Positions 26,600-35,288 of a DNA stretch of 64,000 nt are shown here, in pieces. The notes under the pieces were generated by a model. That model was not told the origin of the DNA, did not search any database, and worked only from the letters and a program-made list of their open reading frames with translations. Positions within the stretch are counted from its first letter, which is position 1. The number at the start of each line of letters is the position of its first letter. The translations under genes and the position numbers were made by a program. The stretch is from Shimia sp965227725 (lineage in GTDB: Bacteria > Pseudomonadota > Alphaproteobacteria > Rhodobacterales > Rhodobacteraceae): the NCBI RefSeq assembly GCF_965227725.1, contig NZ_CBDDGH010000001.1, positions 62,001 to 126,000 on the forward strand. The letters are read 5' to 3'.

Positions 26600-27945
26600 T
26601 CTCCTGCAACAATTTTGGCAGAGCCCGGTGCGATGATTTCTTTTTCACGCACAACGGCCAGCGAGTAGATGAACAGAAGCGCGCCAATCACCACAGCGGC
26701 ACCCGCGCCAAAGCGCATCAGATAGAAGACCGACAGGCTCTCCTGCACGTCCATGAAGTAGTCGCCAACCACGCGCTGCATATGGGTCTGGATCGTACCT
26801 GCGAAGGTCAGCACAAATGTCATGAAGGCCATGCCACCGGTCATCAGCCAGAACGACGCCATGTTCAGCACCTGATTATACGGCATCCGGTTGCGCAGCA
26901 TCGGCATCGCATAGGTAAAGACCGCAAGGTTGAGCGCAACATAGGCACCGTAGAAGGCCAGGTGACCGTGAGCTGCGGTGATCTGCGTGCCATGGCTATA
27001 GAAATTCACACCATGCAGCGTGTGCAAAAAGCCCCAGACCCCTGCGCCAAAGAAGGCGACTGTACTTGCCCCCAAAGACCACAGGAGCGCGGCTTTGTTG
27101 GGGTGGTTCTTGCGGCCCTTCCAGACCATCACAAAGGCAAAGGACATCATCAGGAAGAATGGGATCACCTCAAAGGTGGAGAAGATCGAACCAACCCACT
27201 GCCAATAGCCCGGCAAGCCAATCCAGTAGAAATGGTGCCCCGTGCCAAGAATGCCGCTGAAGAGCGCCGTGGCCACGATGACATAGAGCCATTTTTCAAC
27301 CACCTCACGGTCCACGCCGGTCAACTTCAGCATCAGAAAGGCGAGGATTGCGGCCATCACCAATTCCCAGGTGGCTTCTACCCAGAGGTGGATCACAAAC
27401 CACCAGTACATTTTATCAAGGCTCAAGTTAGCCGGATTGATGAAGGCAAATACCCACAACAGCGACAGCAGCCAAAGCCCCATCAGGAGCACATTGGTGA
27501 TCGCAGTTTTCTTTCCCGCCAGCACAGTCATCGAGATGTTGAGCAGAAAGATCAGCGCCCCAACAAGAATGCCGAACTTCACCCACAGCGGCTGCTCCAG
27601 AAACTCACGGCCACCGTGGATGCCCACAAGGTAAGAGCCGACTGCGCCCAGCGCGCCCACTGTCAGAATAATCAGCTGGATATAGGCCAACTTGGGTGAC
27701 CATAGCTCTCGCTCAGATTCTTCGGGAATCAGGAAATAAGCCGCGCCAAAAAAGCCCAGCAACAGCCAGACCACCAGCGCATTGGTGTGGATCATACGGA
27801 TCACGTTGAAAGGCAGGATTTCCGCCAAGAAGTTGGGAGAAACGTAAACCCAACCTGCGAGCAGACCGCCCAATACCTGCACGCCAAACAGCGCCAGCGC
27901 TGCGGCGAAATAGTAAAGGGCCACTTTTTGAGATTGATATTTCAT
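26596..27945 (-). CDS. norB: Nitric oxide reductase large subunit NorB (cytochrome b)
   Basis: The 449-residue membrane protein holds hemes b and b3 and non-heme iron, and reduces two NO to N2O. About 12 membrane spans are seen. Conserved His ligands and Glu residues are in VIRMIHTNALVVWLLLG, HLWVEATWELVMAAILAF, GTGHHFYWIGLPGYWQW and THGTQ-like NFYSHGTQITAAHGHLAFYG. The length fits the cytochrome c dependent cNor type rather than the longer qNor. A Shine-Dalgarno (AAGGAGG) overlapping the norC stop precedes its ATG. It is the second gene of the operon. Confidence 0.97.
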   Translation of the reverse strand: MKYQSQKVALYYFAAALALFGVQVLGGLLAGWVYVSPNFLAEILPFNVIRMIHTNALVVWLLLGFFGAAYFLIPEESERELWSPKLAYIQLIILTVGALGAVGSYLVGIHGGREFLEQPLWVKFGILVGALIFLLNISMTVLAGKKTAITNVLLMGLWLLSLLWVFAFINPANLSLDKMYWWFVIHLWVEATWELVMAAILAFLMLKLTGVDREVVEKWLYVIVATALFSGILGTGHHFYWIGLPGYWQWVGSIFSTFEVIPFFLMMSFAFVMVWKGRKNHPNKAALLWSLGASTVAFFGAGVWGFLHTLHGVNFYSHGTQITAAHGHLAFYGAYVALNLAVFTYAMPMLRNRMPYNQVLNMASFWLMTGGMAFMTFVLTFAGTIQTHMQRVVGDYFMDVQESLSVFYLMRFGAGAAVVIGALLFIYSLAVVREKEIIAPGSAKIVAGE

Positions 27946-27957
27946 GGTTTCGCCTCC

Positions 27958-28410
27958 TTATCCGGCGTCATTGGGCGGCCAGCCCTGCGTGTCTGTCTGA
28001 TCCGCCCAGCGCAAAAACTCAGACAGCCCGCGTATGTCTTCATCGCTCAACTCATAGCGGGGCATCTGGCGACGCCCTTCGATCCCGCTGGGCTGGCTTT
28101 CGATCCACCCTTTCAGCGTTTCAAAGGCGTCTTCGGGGCTGTCCTGCACACCCCAGCGAGTCATCACATTGCCCACTTCCGGCGCGAAGTAGGCGCCCTC
28201 GCCATGCAGGGTGTGGCAATTGATACAGGAGTTCTCTTCCCAGACATGTTTGCCGTGGATCACCGCCTCGCTCAGCGCCATTCCGGCGGTCGAGGTGTTC
28301 ACCACGTATTTGTGCGATTGGACGGTCATCCCCACGAAGATCACGACAAAAAAGATCGAACCTCCGTAGAAGATGTTTCGCGCCCGCGACTTTGTCAGAA
28401 ATTCAGCCAT
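27958..28410 (-). CDS. norC: Nitric oxide reductase small subunit NorC (cytochrome c)
   Basis: The 150-residue membrane-anchored cytochrome c passes electrons to NorB. One N-terminal anchor spans about 13-30 (IFYGGSIFFVVIFVGMTV). The heme-binding CINCH is at residues 62-66, and the Met ligand probably lies in RRQMPRYELSDEDI. The ATG at 28410 is chosen over one 17 codons upstream because it gives the standard NorC start MAEFLTKSRARNIF and follows an AGGAGG-like sequence. An NnrR-type site lies about 60 bases upstream. Confidence 0.96.
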   Translation of the reverse strand: MAEFLTKSRARNIFYGGSIFFVVIFVGMTVQSHKYVVNTSTAGMALSEAVIHGKHVWEENSCINCHTLHGEGAYFAPEVGNVMTRWGVQDSPEDAFETLKGWIESQPSGIEGRRQMPRYELSDEDIRGLSEFLRWADQTDTQGWPPNDAG

Positions 28411-28469
28411 GAGCCGGCCTCCTTGGATTCGGGATGGCCTTGTCATAGCGGGGCAGCTCACGTGGAAGT

Positions 28470-28483
28470 TTGTGCCAGCACAA
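28470..28483. promoter_or_regulatory. NnrR/DNR-type Crp-Fnr binding site of the nor operon
   Basis: TTGTG-CCAG-CACAA is a perfect inverted repeat of the TTG-N8-CAA class used by nitric oxide responsive Crp/Fnr regulators. Its centre is about 66 bases before the norC ATG, which allows a class II promoter with a leader of about 25 bases. Confidence 0.75.
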
Positions 28484-28611
28484 CCTTTGAAACGGTTATT
28501 GGGGCAAACCTGCTCTCAAAACGCAGCACACCAATGCCTGCGGAGAAAATGTCGGACGAGAAGAGATCGCTGCAGGTTGCTCAGGCACGCCAGTAAAGGC
28601 CAAAGCCGCGT

Positions 28612-29328
28612 TTAGGCCTGGCTCAAATCCACAAGCGCACTGGGATCAAGCACCTTGATCTGTTTGCGTTTGCTCTGCACCAGCCCACGCTTTTCCCAGT
28701 CGCTCAACAAACGGCTAACCGTATGCAGCGTGGTCGCTGTGAGCTCGGAAAGATCCTGCCGCGTGATCGGGAAGTCTATTTCAATGCCCTCGGGTGTCTT
28801 GCGTCCGGTCTGATTGATCAGCCGCAGCAAAGCATTGGCCAAACGTTGTTCCACCTGCTGCGTGGCAAGCTCCACAATGCGGGTGTTCAACTCTCCGACG
28901 CGCTTGCCCACCGTCTTATAGGTGTTCACGGCAAACCCTTGATAGTCGGAAACAAAGCTCTCCCACAGCCCCATCGACCAACTTAGCACAATCGACTCCG
29001 TCGCCGTCACTGCAGTTGCGGGATAGGTTTCGCGCCCAATGGCCTTTGCAATCCCGAGCAGCTGGCCCGACGGGATATACAGGGAAGTCACCTGCTCGCC
29101 GGTCGCCGTGATCCGCACAACGCGCACATACCCATCGAGCAGCATATAAAAGCGCTCTGCCGGAGCGCCTTCGTCAAAAATCGCCACCCCCGCTTCATAA
29201 CGCTTGGAGGTCGCCTGATCCAAAATCCTGCGGATCTGCCGTTTTTCAAGTTCGGAAAACGGCGGCAAGTGCGTGAGCAGGCTTTCATCCAGCCTAGGCA
29301 GCGTTTTATGCGGCGGCGTACGGTCCAT
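28612..29328 (-). CDS. nnrR: Crp/Fnr-family regulator, NnrR type, of denitrification
   Basis: A 238-residue regulator with a cyclic-nucleotide-binding-like sensor domain (FDEGAPAERFYMLLDGYVRV) and a C-terminal winged helix (ITRQDLSELTATTLHTVSRLL). It contains no cysteine at all, so it cannot carry the Fnr iron-sulfur cluster. This fits NnrR/DNR proteins, which sense NO probably through heme. The recognition helix has the VSR core that contacts TTG half sites. It lies upstream of norC and divergent from nirK, both of which have candidate sites. The ATG at 29328 is preferred to one 15 codons upstream, whose extra residues do not match the family. Confidence 0.85.
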   Translation of the reverse strand: MDRTPPHKTLPRLDESLLTHLPPFSELEKRQIRRILDQATSKRYEAGVAIFDEGAPAERFYMLLDGYVRVVRITATGEQVTSLYIPSGQLLGIAKAIGRETYPATAVTATESIVLSWSMGLWESFVSDYQGFAVNTYKTVGKRVGELNTRIVELATQQVEQRLANALLRLINQTGRKTPEGIEIDFPITRQDLSELTATTLHTVSRLLSDWEKRGLVQSKRKQIKVLDPSALVDLSQA

Positions 29329-29402
29329 GCATGAGTTGTGCCAGAACACCAAGGCGAAGACCACCTGCCGCAAGGCCCGCGCGCCGACAAAACCAAAGTT
29401 CT

Positions 29403-29416
29403 TTGCGCTGGAACAA
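29403..29416. promoter_or_regulatory. Candidate NnrR-type site in the nnrR-nirK intergenic region
   Basis: TTGCG-CTGG-AACAA keeps the TTG...CAA core with the TTGCG left half favoured in Rhodobacter NnrR sites. It is about 81 bases before nnrR and 159 before nirK, so it might serve either promoter. Direct repeats of CAAAGTTC (29394 and 29414) overlap or flank it. Confidence 0.45.
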
Positions 29417-29568
29417 AGTTCAGATTTTCAAACCCGGTAAATCTCGCCTCAACACACAGCCCACTTTGAACACTGCAAAAACTTTCAAGGCGTGACTGCG
29501 CGTTTCTTTTCAAAAGCAGCACATGGGTCGACCACCCGGTGCCAAGCAACCACCTCATGGAGGGTAAA

Positions 29569-30786
29569 ATGGCCAAAATCATCAATCCCGGTCTCATGAA
29601 AACAAGCCGCCGCAATGTTTTGCGCGGCAGCATGCTCGCAGGGGCCGCCGTTATGGCGGGTGCCTCGGTAAAAGCGACACCGCGTGCGCCCAAAATCGAC
29701 GCGATCAATGCAACCTCCACACACCTTTACAAAACAGCTGGCAAACAAGAGACAGCGAGCGCCGCGAAGCCAGCAGATCTGTCCGGCTACACCCGTGTGA
29801 AACAGGAGCTGGTTGCGCCGCCCTTTGCACCTGAACATGAGCAGGTCGCCACTGGTGGGCCAAAAATCATCGAAATCACCATGATCACCGAAGAGCGTCT
29901 GATGGTGGTGGACGAAGACACCGGCGCCAGCATCTGGGCGCTGACATACAACGGCTCGGTGCCAGGCCCGCTGATCATCTGCCACGAGGGCGACATGATC
30001 GAGCTCACTCTGCGCAATCCTGAGAGCAGTATGATGGAGCACAACATCGATTTCCACGCGTCCACCGGGGCGCTTGGCGGTGGCGGGCTGTCCCATGTTC
30101 TGCCCGGCGAAGAGGTAGTGTTGCGGTGGAAGGCCACCAAACCCGGTTGTTTCACCTATCACTGTGCCCCCGGCGGCGCGATGATCCCCTACCACGTCAC
30201 CCACGGCATGAACGGCGCTGTGATGGTGCTGCCAAGAGACGGACTGAAGGACAAAGACGGCAATCCGCTGCGCTATGACCGCATCGCCTACATCGGCGAG
30301 CAGGACTACTACCTGCCACAAGACGAAAACGGCGACTTCATTCAGTATGAGCAAGCGGGCGAAGACTTCTCTGACAGCCTTGACGCCATGCGCACCCTGA
30401 TCCCGACGCACTCTGTCTTCAACGGAGCCGTGGGCGCATTGACCGGCGAAAATGCCCTGAAAGCCGAGGTGGGTGAAACGGTCCTGATGATCCACAATCA
30501 GGCCAACCGCGACTCCCGTCCGCACCTGATCGGTGGGCACGGTAACTATGTCTGGGAAAGCTCCTTCACTGATGCGCCCTTGCAGGACATGGAAACCTGG
30601 TTCGTGCGTGGCGGCTGCGCGGTGGCGGCGATGTATACCTTCGAGCAACCGGGCGTCTATGCCTACGTCAACCACAACCTGATCGAAGGTGTCATGCTTG
30701 GTGCCACGGCCCACTTCGTTGTCAATGGCACGTGGAACAACGAACTGATGGAGCAGGTGGTCGCTCCCAGATACTTTGAAACCTGA
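29569..30786 (+). CDS. nirK: Copper-containing nitrite reductase
   Basis: The 405-residue periplasmic enzyme reduces nitrite to NO. A twin-arginine signal (KTSRRNVLRGSMLAGAAVMA) indicates folded export. Two cupredoxin domains follow. The type 1 copper ligands are in GCFTYHCAPGGAMIPYHV with the Met in THGMNGAV. Type 2 copper ligands are His residues in MEHNIDFHA, the TYHC motif and YVNHNLIEG; RPHLIGGHGNYVWE is also conserved. The ATG at 29569 has GGAGGG six bases upstream and is preferred to an ATG at 29539. nirV follows after 17 bases, so the two form an operon. Confidence 0.97.
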   Translation: MAKIINPGLMKTSRRNVLRGSMLAGAAVMAGASVKATPRAPKIDAINATSTHLYKTAGKQETASAAKPADLSGYTRVKQELVAPPFAPEHEQVATGGPKIIEITMITEERLMVVDEDTGASIWALTYNGSVPGPLIICHEGDMIELTLRNPESSMMEHNIDFHASTGALGGGGLSHVLPGEEVVLRWKATKPGCFTYHCAPGGAMIPYHVTHGMNGAVMVLPRDGLKDKDGNPLRYDRIAYIGEQDYYLPQDENGDFIQYEQAGEDFSDSLDAMRTLIPTHSVFNGAVGALTGENALKAEVGETVLMIHNQANRDSRPHLIGGHGNYVWESSFTDAPLQDMETWFVRGGCAVAAMYTFEQPGVYAYVNHNLIEGVMLGATAHFVVNGTWNNELMEQVVAPRYFET

Positions 30787-30803
30787 TCTGAAAGGATAAG
30801 CCC

Positions 30804-31571
30804 ATGCCCGCCGCCAAGCGCCCGAACCACACAAGCGGACCCTCCCTTCGTCTTGCGGTTTTTGGTGTCTTGGCGGTGGCTCTTTTAGGGGCTGCTGCCC
30901 TGCACTTTGCCCCCAAATCACCATCACGGCCTGAACTGTTGCCGCAGATGGCCGCCCATGCAGTTGTCATGCCAGACGGGCAACAGTTTTTTGCGCAGCG
31001 CTTTGAGGTCTCTGTCGCGGAGTGGAACATATGCGCGGCAGAAGGCCGCTGCGCGGTGTCGTTGCGGGTGCGGCCGGACCAAAAGCCCGAGACCACACCG
31101 GCCACCGGCCTCAGCTACGAAGATGTGCAGCAATATATCAGCTGGCTCAACACGCAGACCCGACAGCGCTTTCGCCTGCCCACCGCCACGGAGTGGGAAC
31201 ATATGGCGGTCGATGTTCTACCAGAAGAACCCGATCCGCTCTTCACTGATCCGTCGCTCACCTGGGCTTCAACCTACCTGACCGAAGGCACAACACCCCG
31301 CGCGCTGAAACCTCAAGGCAGCTTTTCCACCTCTCCTGAGGGTGTGGTTGATCTGGATGGCAGCGTCTGGGAATGGACCATGGAATGCTACGCTGGTGCC
31401 GAGGAAGGTATCGACCGCGCCAGTTGTCCGGCATATTTTGTGGGCGGTGAACACGTCGCCGCGATGTCTTATCTGATCCGCGATCCAGCCCGCGGTGGAT
31501 GCGCCGTCGGCTCCCCGCCCGCTCATCTCGGGCTGCGCCTGATCTCTGATCATGAAGTGCCGCGCAGCTAA
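30804..31571 (+). CDS. nirV: NirV, formylglycine-generating-enzyme-like protein
   Basis: A 255-residue protein with an N-terminal membrane anchor or uncleaved signal (about 16-36: RLAVFGVLAVALLGAAALHF) and a periplasmic FGE-sulfatase domain: FEVSVAEWNICAAEGRC, SYEDVQQYISWLN, RFRLPTATEWEHMA, GVVDLDGSVWEWTMECY and AHLGLRL near the end. The Cys pair that catalyses formylglycine formation in true FGE seems to be missing: the region reads GGEHVAAMSYLIRD. NirV is regularly encoded after nirK and its role is not settled. The gene ends nine bases before the convergent frcK stop, with no terminator visible. Confidence 0.88.
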   Translation: MPAAKRPNHTSGPSLRLAVFGVLAVALLGAAALHFAPKSPSRPELLPQMAAHAVVMPDGQQFFAQRFEVSVAEWNICAAEGRCAVSLRVRPDQKPETTPATGLSYEDVQQYISWLNTQTRQRFRLPTATEWEHMAVDVLPEEPDPLFTDPSLTWASTYLTEGTTPRALKPQGSFSTSPEGVVDLDGSVWEWTMECYAGAEEGIDRASCPAYFVGGEHVAAMSYLIRDPARGGCAVGSPPAHLGLRLISDHEVPRS

Positions 31572-31580
31572 GACCCCGCT

Positions 31581-32222
31581 CTAAAAAGCGCCGGTGTTTT
31601 GAAACTCGACATCCGCGCGCAATCGCTGGCTCCGCACCAAACGCGCGTTTGTCAGGTCGTTTTCCTCTGCGCGCTGCACCGCCTGCTCTTGTGACAGCCC
31701 GTGGGTCAGCCACCGCTCCACCAGACGCCGACGCAGCTCTTCCTCTGGCACCGACAGAAAAACCGATACATCCCAAATGCCTGGCAGCGCCCGCCAGACC
31801 GGCGCGTCAAACAGCAGGTAATTGCCTTCAACCACCACCGTATCGCAATCCGCCGACACCGCGCCACCACCGGGTATGGTCACATCGCGGGCACGGTCAA
31901 AGGTTGGGTAGGCCAGCACCCCGCCTTGAGACAGCTGGCCCGCCAAGGCCACAAACCCTTCGGCATCAAAGGTATTTGGCGCGCCCTTGCGCGCCAGAAG
32001 CCCCAGATCCACGAGGTCTTGATTGTCCATGTGAAACCCGTCCATCGGCACAACCTGCGCCGCTGATCCGGCGGCACTCAACCGCACAGCAATCTCTTCT
32101 GCCAGCGTGGATTTCCCGCTCGCCGGGGCGCCCGCCACAGCCACAACCCGGCGCGCACCTTTGCGCGGCGCGGCTCCTATGGCCGCAACCAGCACCTCCA
32201 AATCCTGCAACACGCGGCTCAC
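31581..32222 (-). CDS. frcK: Sugar or nucleoside kinase of the frc operon (FrcK-like)
   Basis: A 213-residue P-loop kinase of the uridine kinase/pantothenate kinase group. Walker A is AGAPASGKSTLAEE (residues 30-43) and the substrate region PMDGFHMDNQDL is typical. VVVEGNYLLFDAPVW is the Walker B side. In Sinorhizobium a similar gene, frcK, ends the fructose ABC operon and is thought to phosphorylate the imported sugar; I infer the same here. The start is probably GTG at 32222, overlapping the frcA stop (GTGA). The kinase substrate is not proven by sequence. Confidence 0.82.
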   Translation of the reverse strand: MSRVLQDLEVLVAAIGAAPRKGARRVVAVAGAPASGKSTLAEEIAVRLSAAGSAAQVVPMDGFHMDNQDLVDLGLLARKGAPNTFDAEGFVALAGQLSQGGVLAYPTFDRARDVTIPGGGAVSADCDTVVVEGNYLLFDAPVWRALPGIWDVSVFLSVPEEELRRRLVERWLTHGLSQEQAVQRAEENDLTNARLVRSQRLRADVEFQNTGAF

Positions 32223-32989
32223 GCCGCCTCCGATGGCGCAGCCTTCGCCCCCGTCATAAAGGCCACCGCATCTGACATGGTGTAATCCTTTGGATCAATC
32301 ACACAGAGCCGCTTGCCCAGACGGTGCACATGAATGCGATCGGCCACCTCAAACACATGCGGCATGTTATGGCTGATCAGGATGATCGGAATGCCCCGCG
32401 CCTTCACATCCTGAATCAGCTCCAGCACTTTCCGGCTCTCTTTCACCCCCAGCGCCGCGGTGGGCTCATCCAGAATGATCACCTTGGAGCCAAACGCCGC
32501 CGCACGCGCCACCGCCACGCCCTGTCTCTGACCGCCAGAGAGGGTTTCCACCGCCTGATTGATGTTCTGAATGGTCATCAAACCCAGCTCGCTCAGCTTG
32601 TCGCGGGCAAATTTCTCCATGGCGGGCCGGTCGAGCTGGCGCATCCATTTGCCGCGAAAACCGGGTTTGCGCAGTTCTCGCCCCATGAACATATTGTCAG
32701 CAATCGACAGCGCAGGCGACATCGCAAGAGTTTGATAAACCGTCTCAATCCCCGCCTCCCGCGCCTCAATGGGGGAGGTAAAGCGCACCTCTTTGCCCTC
32801 CAGCGTCACCGTGCCTTCATCGGGGATCACCGCACCGGAGACCGCCTTGATCAGCGAGCTTTTCCCGGCACCGTTGTCGCCAATCACCGCCAAAATCTCG
32901 CCCGGCATCAGGTCAAAGTCACAATGATCCAGCGCCGTCACACGACCATAGCGTTTGACCAGGCCGCGGCCTTTCAAAATCGGTTCCAT
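32219..32989 (-). CDS. frcA: ABC transporter ATP-binding protein, fructose type (FrcA)
   Basis: The 256-residue protein is a single-domain sugar ABC ATPase of the FrcA type, half the size of RbsA-like double ATPases. Walker A is GDNGAGKSSLIKA (about 37-49), the signature motif ETLSGGQRQGVAVARA, Walker B VIILDEPTAALG and the H loop ISHNMPHV. It drives import with FrcC and FrcB. Its ATG overlaps the frcC stop (TAATG) and its own stop overlaps the start of frcK. Confidence 0.93.
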   Translation of the reverse strand: MEPILKGRGLVKRYGRVTALDHCDFDLMPGEILAVIGDNGAGKSSLIKAVSGAVIPDEGTVTLEGKEVRFTSPIEAREAGIETVYQTLAMSPALSIADNMFMGRELRKPGFRGKWMRQLDRPAMEKFARDKLSELGLMTIQNINQAVETLSGGQRQGVAVARAAAFGSKVIILDEPTAALGVKESRKVLELIQDVKARGIPIILISHNMPHVFEVADRIHVHRLGKRLCVIDPKDYTMSDAVAFMTGAKAAPSEAA

Positions 32990-34050
32990 TATGCCGCCAC
33001 CTTTCTAATCCACTGATCCACGGCCACCGCGCCGATGATGAGTGCGCCGATGAGCAGGAAGGTCCATTGCGCATCCGCCCCGGCCAGTCGCAGCCCCAGT
33101 GTGAAGACCCCCACAATCAGCGCGCCAAAGAATGTGCCCAGAATGGAGCCGCGCCCGCCAAAGAGCGAGATGCCCCCGATCACCACCGCGGTGATGCTCT
33201 CGATGTTCAGAAGTTGCCCCGATGTTGGCGAAACAGAGCCAATCCGCCCGATCAACGCCCAGCCCGCAAAGGCGCAGATCAGCCCGGCTAGCGCATAGAC
33301 AGAGATCAGCACGCCTTTCACATTCACGCCCGACAGCTCCGCCGCTTCAGGGTCATCGCCCACCGCATAGACATGCCTGCCCCAAGCCGTGTGTTTCAGC
33401 ACATAGGCCAGTACGACAACCAGAAGCACCATGAAGACCACGCCCAACGTGAAAACGGCCCCGCCCAGTTTGAATTTCGCCCCCAAGAGCTGCAACAAAG
33501 GCGCCTCTGCGGCGATGTCCTGTGAGCGGATGGTTTCATTGGCCGAATAAAGGAAATTCGCCGCCAGAACGATCTGCCACATGCCCAATGTGACGATAAA
33601 CGGCGGCAGCTTCATGCGTGCCACAAGCCAGCCATTGAGCGCGCCAATCGCGGTACCAAAAGCCAGCCCGAAGGCCACCGCCAACGCAGGTGGCAAGCCA
33701 TAGCGAAAGGTGAATTGCCCCATCACCACGGAGGAAATCACCGCAATGGCCCCGACACTCAAATCGATGCCTGCGGTCAGGATCACAAGGCTTTGCGCCG
33801 CCGCCACAATGCCGACGATCTGCACCTGCTGCAAAATCAGGGTAAGCGCGAAGGGTGAGAAAAACCGGCTGCCCAGCAGCAGGCCAAAAATCACCACCGC
33901 CCCAACCAGAACGATCAGCGGCACCAGCGCCGGTGTGGTGTGCAAGGCGTGGTGAAACCGCCCGACAATCCCCTTTTTGCCCTCGTCAAAATGAGCAACT
34001 TCGGACGCTGAATCTGTCACCACAGCCTCATAATTCTCCGACTGAGACAT
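32989..34050 (-). CDS. frcC: ABC transporter permease, fructose type (FrcC)
   Basis: A 353-residue integral membrane protein with about ten hydrophobic segments, belonging to the ribose/xylose/fructose permease family (BPD_transp_2). Diagnostic stretches are ILTAGIDLSVGAIAVISSV, NGWLVARMKLPPFIVTLGMW, YAVGDDPEAAELSGV and GGISLFGGRGSILGTFFGA. A cytoplasmic N-terminal extension of about 45 residues precedes the first span. The gene is 92 bases after frcB with a hairpin in between and overlaps frcA by one base. Confidence 0.93.
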   Translation of the reverse strand: MSQSENYEAVVTDSASEVAHFDEGKKGIVGRFHHALHTTPALVPLIVLVGAVVIFGLLLGSRFFSPFALTLILQQVQIVGIVAAAQSLVILTAGIDLSVGAIAVISSVVMGQFTFRYGLPPALAVAFGLAFGTAIGALNGWLVARMKLPPFIVTLGMWQIVLAANFLYSANETIRSQDIAAEAPLLQLLGAKFKLGGAVFTLGVVFMVLLVVVLAYVLKHTAWGRHVYAVGDDPEAAELSGVNVKGVLISVYALAGLICAFAGWALIGRIGSVSPTSGQLLNIESITAVVIGGISLFGGRGSILGTFFGALIVGVFTLGLRLAGADAQWTFLLIGALIIGAVAVDQWIRKVAA

Positions 34051-34089
34051 GTGAGCCCTCCCCCGGCATTCTGTCTGAGCTTGTGCAAA

Positions 34090-34111
34090 AGGGTGAGGCT
34101 GCCCCCACCCT
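34090..34111 (-). terminator. Hairpin between frcB and frcC, possible attenuator
   Basis: On the minus strand AGGGTG pairs with CACCCT across ten bases, 32 bases after the frcB stop. There is no T run. Such hairpins after binding-protein genes often stabilise the upstream message or lower expression of the permease. Confidence 0.4.
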
Positions 34112-34142
34112 CTCGCGTCAGGTTAACACGACTTGGCCGCGA

Positions 34143-35153
34143 TCAGCCCCAGCAAAGCTCGGTGCCTTTGGCGGTGTCGATACTGTCCACACCATCAACC
34201 GGCTGATCGGTGACAAGCGAGACGCCGGTGTCAAAGAATTCCTTGCCGTCAGAGGCCTGCGGCTTGGTGCCGTCTTTGGCCCAGGCGGCAATCGCCTCAA
34301 TGCCTTTGGACGCCATCAACAACGGATATTGCTGTGAGGTTGCGCCAATAACGCCGTCCTTGACGTTGTCCACACCGGGGCAGCCGCCATCCACAGACAC
34401 GATCAGCACGTCATTTTCACGGCCAATCGCCTTCAGCGCTTCATAAGCACCGGCAGCGGCAGGCTCGTTGATGGTGTAGACCACGTTGATCATCGGATCT
34501 TTGGCCAGTAGGTTCTCCATGGCGCGGCGGCCACCCTCCTCGTTGCCAGCGGTGATGTCATTGCCCACGATGCGTGGATCGGTCTCATCGCCCCATTTAC
34601 CGGGGTCGCCCAGCTCAATGCCAAAGCCTTTCAGGAAGCCCTGATCGCGCAGAACACCCACAGTGGGCTGGCTCACCGCCAGATCAAGCATCGCAATCTT
34701 TGCGTTGGCCGCCTCATCGCCCAGCGCCGCTGCGGCCCATTTGCCGATCAGCTCTCCGGCCAGAAAGTTGTCGGTGGCAAAGGTCATATCCGCAGAGTCA
34801 ATCGGCTCCAGCGGCGTGTCGAGTGCAATCACCAAAAGGCCCGCATCCCGCGCCTGCTGCACCGCTGGCACAATCGAGCTGGTGTCAGAGGCGGTCAGCA
34901 AAATACCTTTCGCGCCATTGGCAATGCAGGTCTCAATCGCCGCCACCTGAGTTTCGTGGTCACCATCCACCTTACCGGCATAGCTGTTGAGCGTGATGCC
35001 CAGCTCTTCGGCCTTTGCCGTCGCGCCTTCGCGCATCTTCACAAAGAACGGATTGGTGTCTGTTTTGGTGATCAGGCACGCGCTCACATCCGCCGCCGCA
35101 CTGACCGTCATTCCGGCCAAAACAAGGGCCGATGTCGCAAGTAGCTTTTTCAT
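34143..35153 (-). CDS. frcB: Periplasmic sugar-binding protein, fructose type (FrcB)
   Basis: A 336-residue exported protein: signal peptide MKKLLATSALVLAGMTVSA then AAD, followed by a periplasmic binding protein-like I fold (SACLITKTDTNPFFVKMREG; LLVIALDTPLEPIDSADMTF; VVYTINEPAAAGAYEALK; LIVSVDGGCPGVDNVKDG). It resembles FrcB, which binds fructose and also ribose or mannose in rhizobia. The ATG at 35153 is fixed by the signal peptide and by AGGA upstream; the open frame runs much further. It is the first gene of frcBCAK and is divergent from a ROK regulator. Substrate is inferred from operon type. Confidence 0.9.
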   Translation of the reverse strand: MKKLLATSALVLAGMTVSAAADVSACLITKTDTNPFFVKMREGATAKAEELGITLNSYAGKVDGDHETQVAAIETCIANGAKGILLTASDTSSIVPAVQQARDAGLLVIALDTPLEPIDSADMTFATDNFLAGELIGKWAAAALGDEAANAKIAMLDLAVSQPTVGVLRDQGFLKGFGIELGDPGKWGDETDPRIVGNDITAGNEEGGRRAMENLLAKDPMINVVYTINEPAAAGAYEALKAIGRENDVLIVSVDGGCPGVDNVKDGVIGATSQQYPLLMASKGIEAIAAWAKDGTKPQASDGKEFFDTGVSLVTDQPVDGVDSIDTAKGTELCWG

Positions 35154-35271
35154 AATGTCCTCCCAAGGTTCGCAATATTTGGATCTGGCTCCCTCCAGCT
35201 CCAGGCCTGCCTCTAATTCGTGACGCAGGATGCCCCCATAGGTAACGGCGATTCCCCGAGAGCTGTCAATA

Positions 35272-35288
35272 AATAAATTAACTTTATT
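35272..35288. promoter_or_regulatory. Palindrome in the frcB-frcR region, candidate ROK operator
   Basis: AATAAA-TTAAC-TTTATT is an AT-rich perfect inverted repeat in the 180-base gap between the divergent transport operon and the ROK regulator, 46 bases before the regulator ATG and 119 before frcB. AT-rich palindromes are typical of ROK repressor sites. Confidence 0.5.

Noticed and set aside
29336..29349. TTGTGCCAGAACAC as a second NnrR site
   Set aside because: It lies only a few bases before the nnrR start codon and its right half lacks CAA.
29485..30927. A 480-codon frame opposite nirK
   Set aside because: nirK has all copper ligands and a Tat signal on the other strand; the antisense product has no recognisable feature.
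31540..31620. Terminator between convergent nirV and frcK
   Set aside because: Only a four-base stem (CGCT/AGCG) is present, too weak to support a call.
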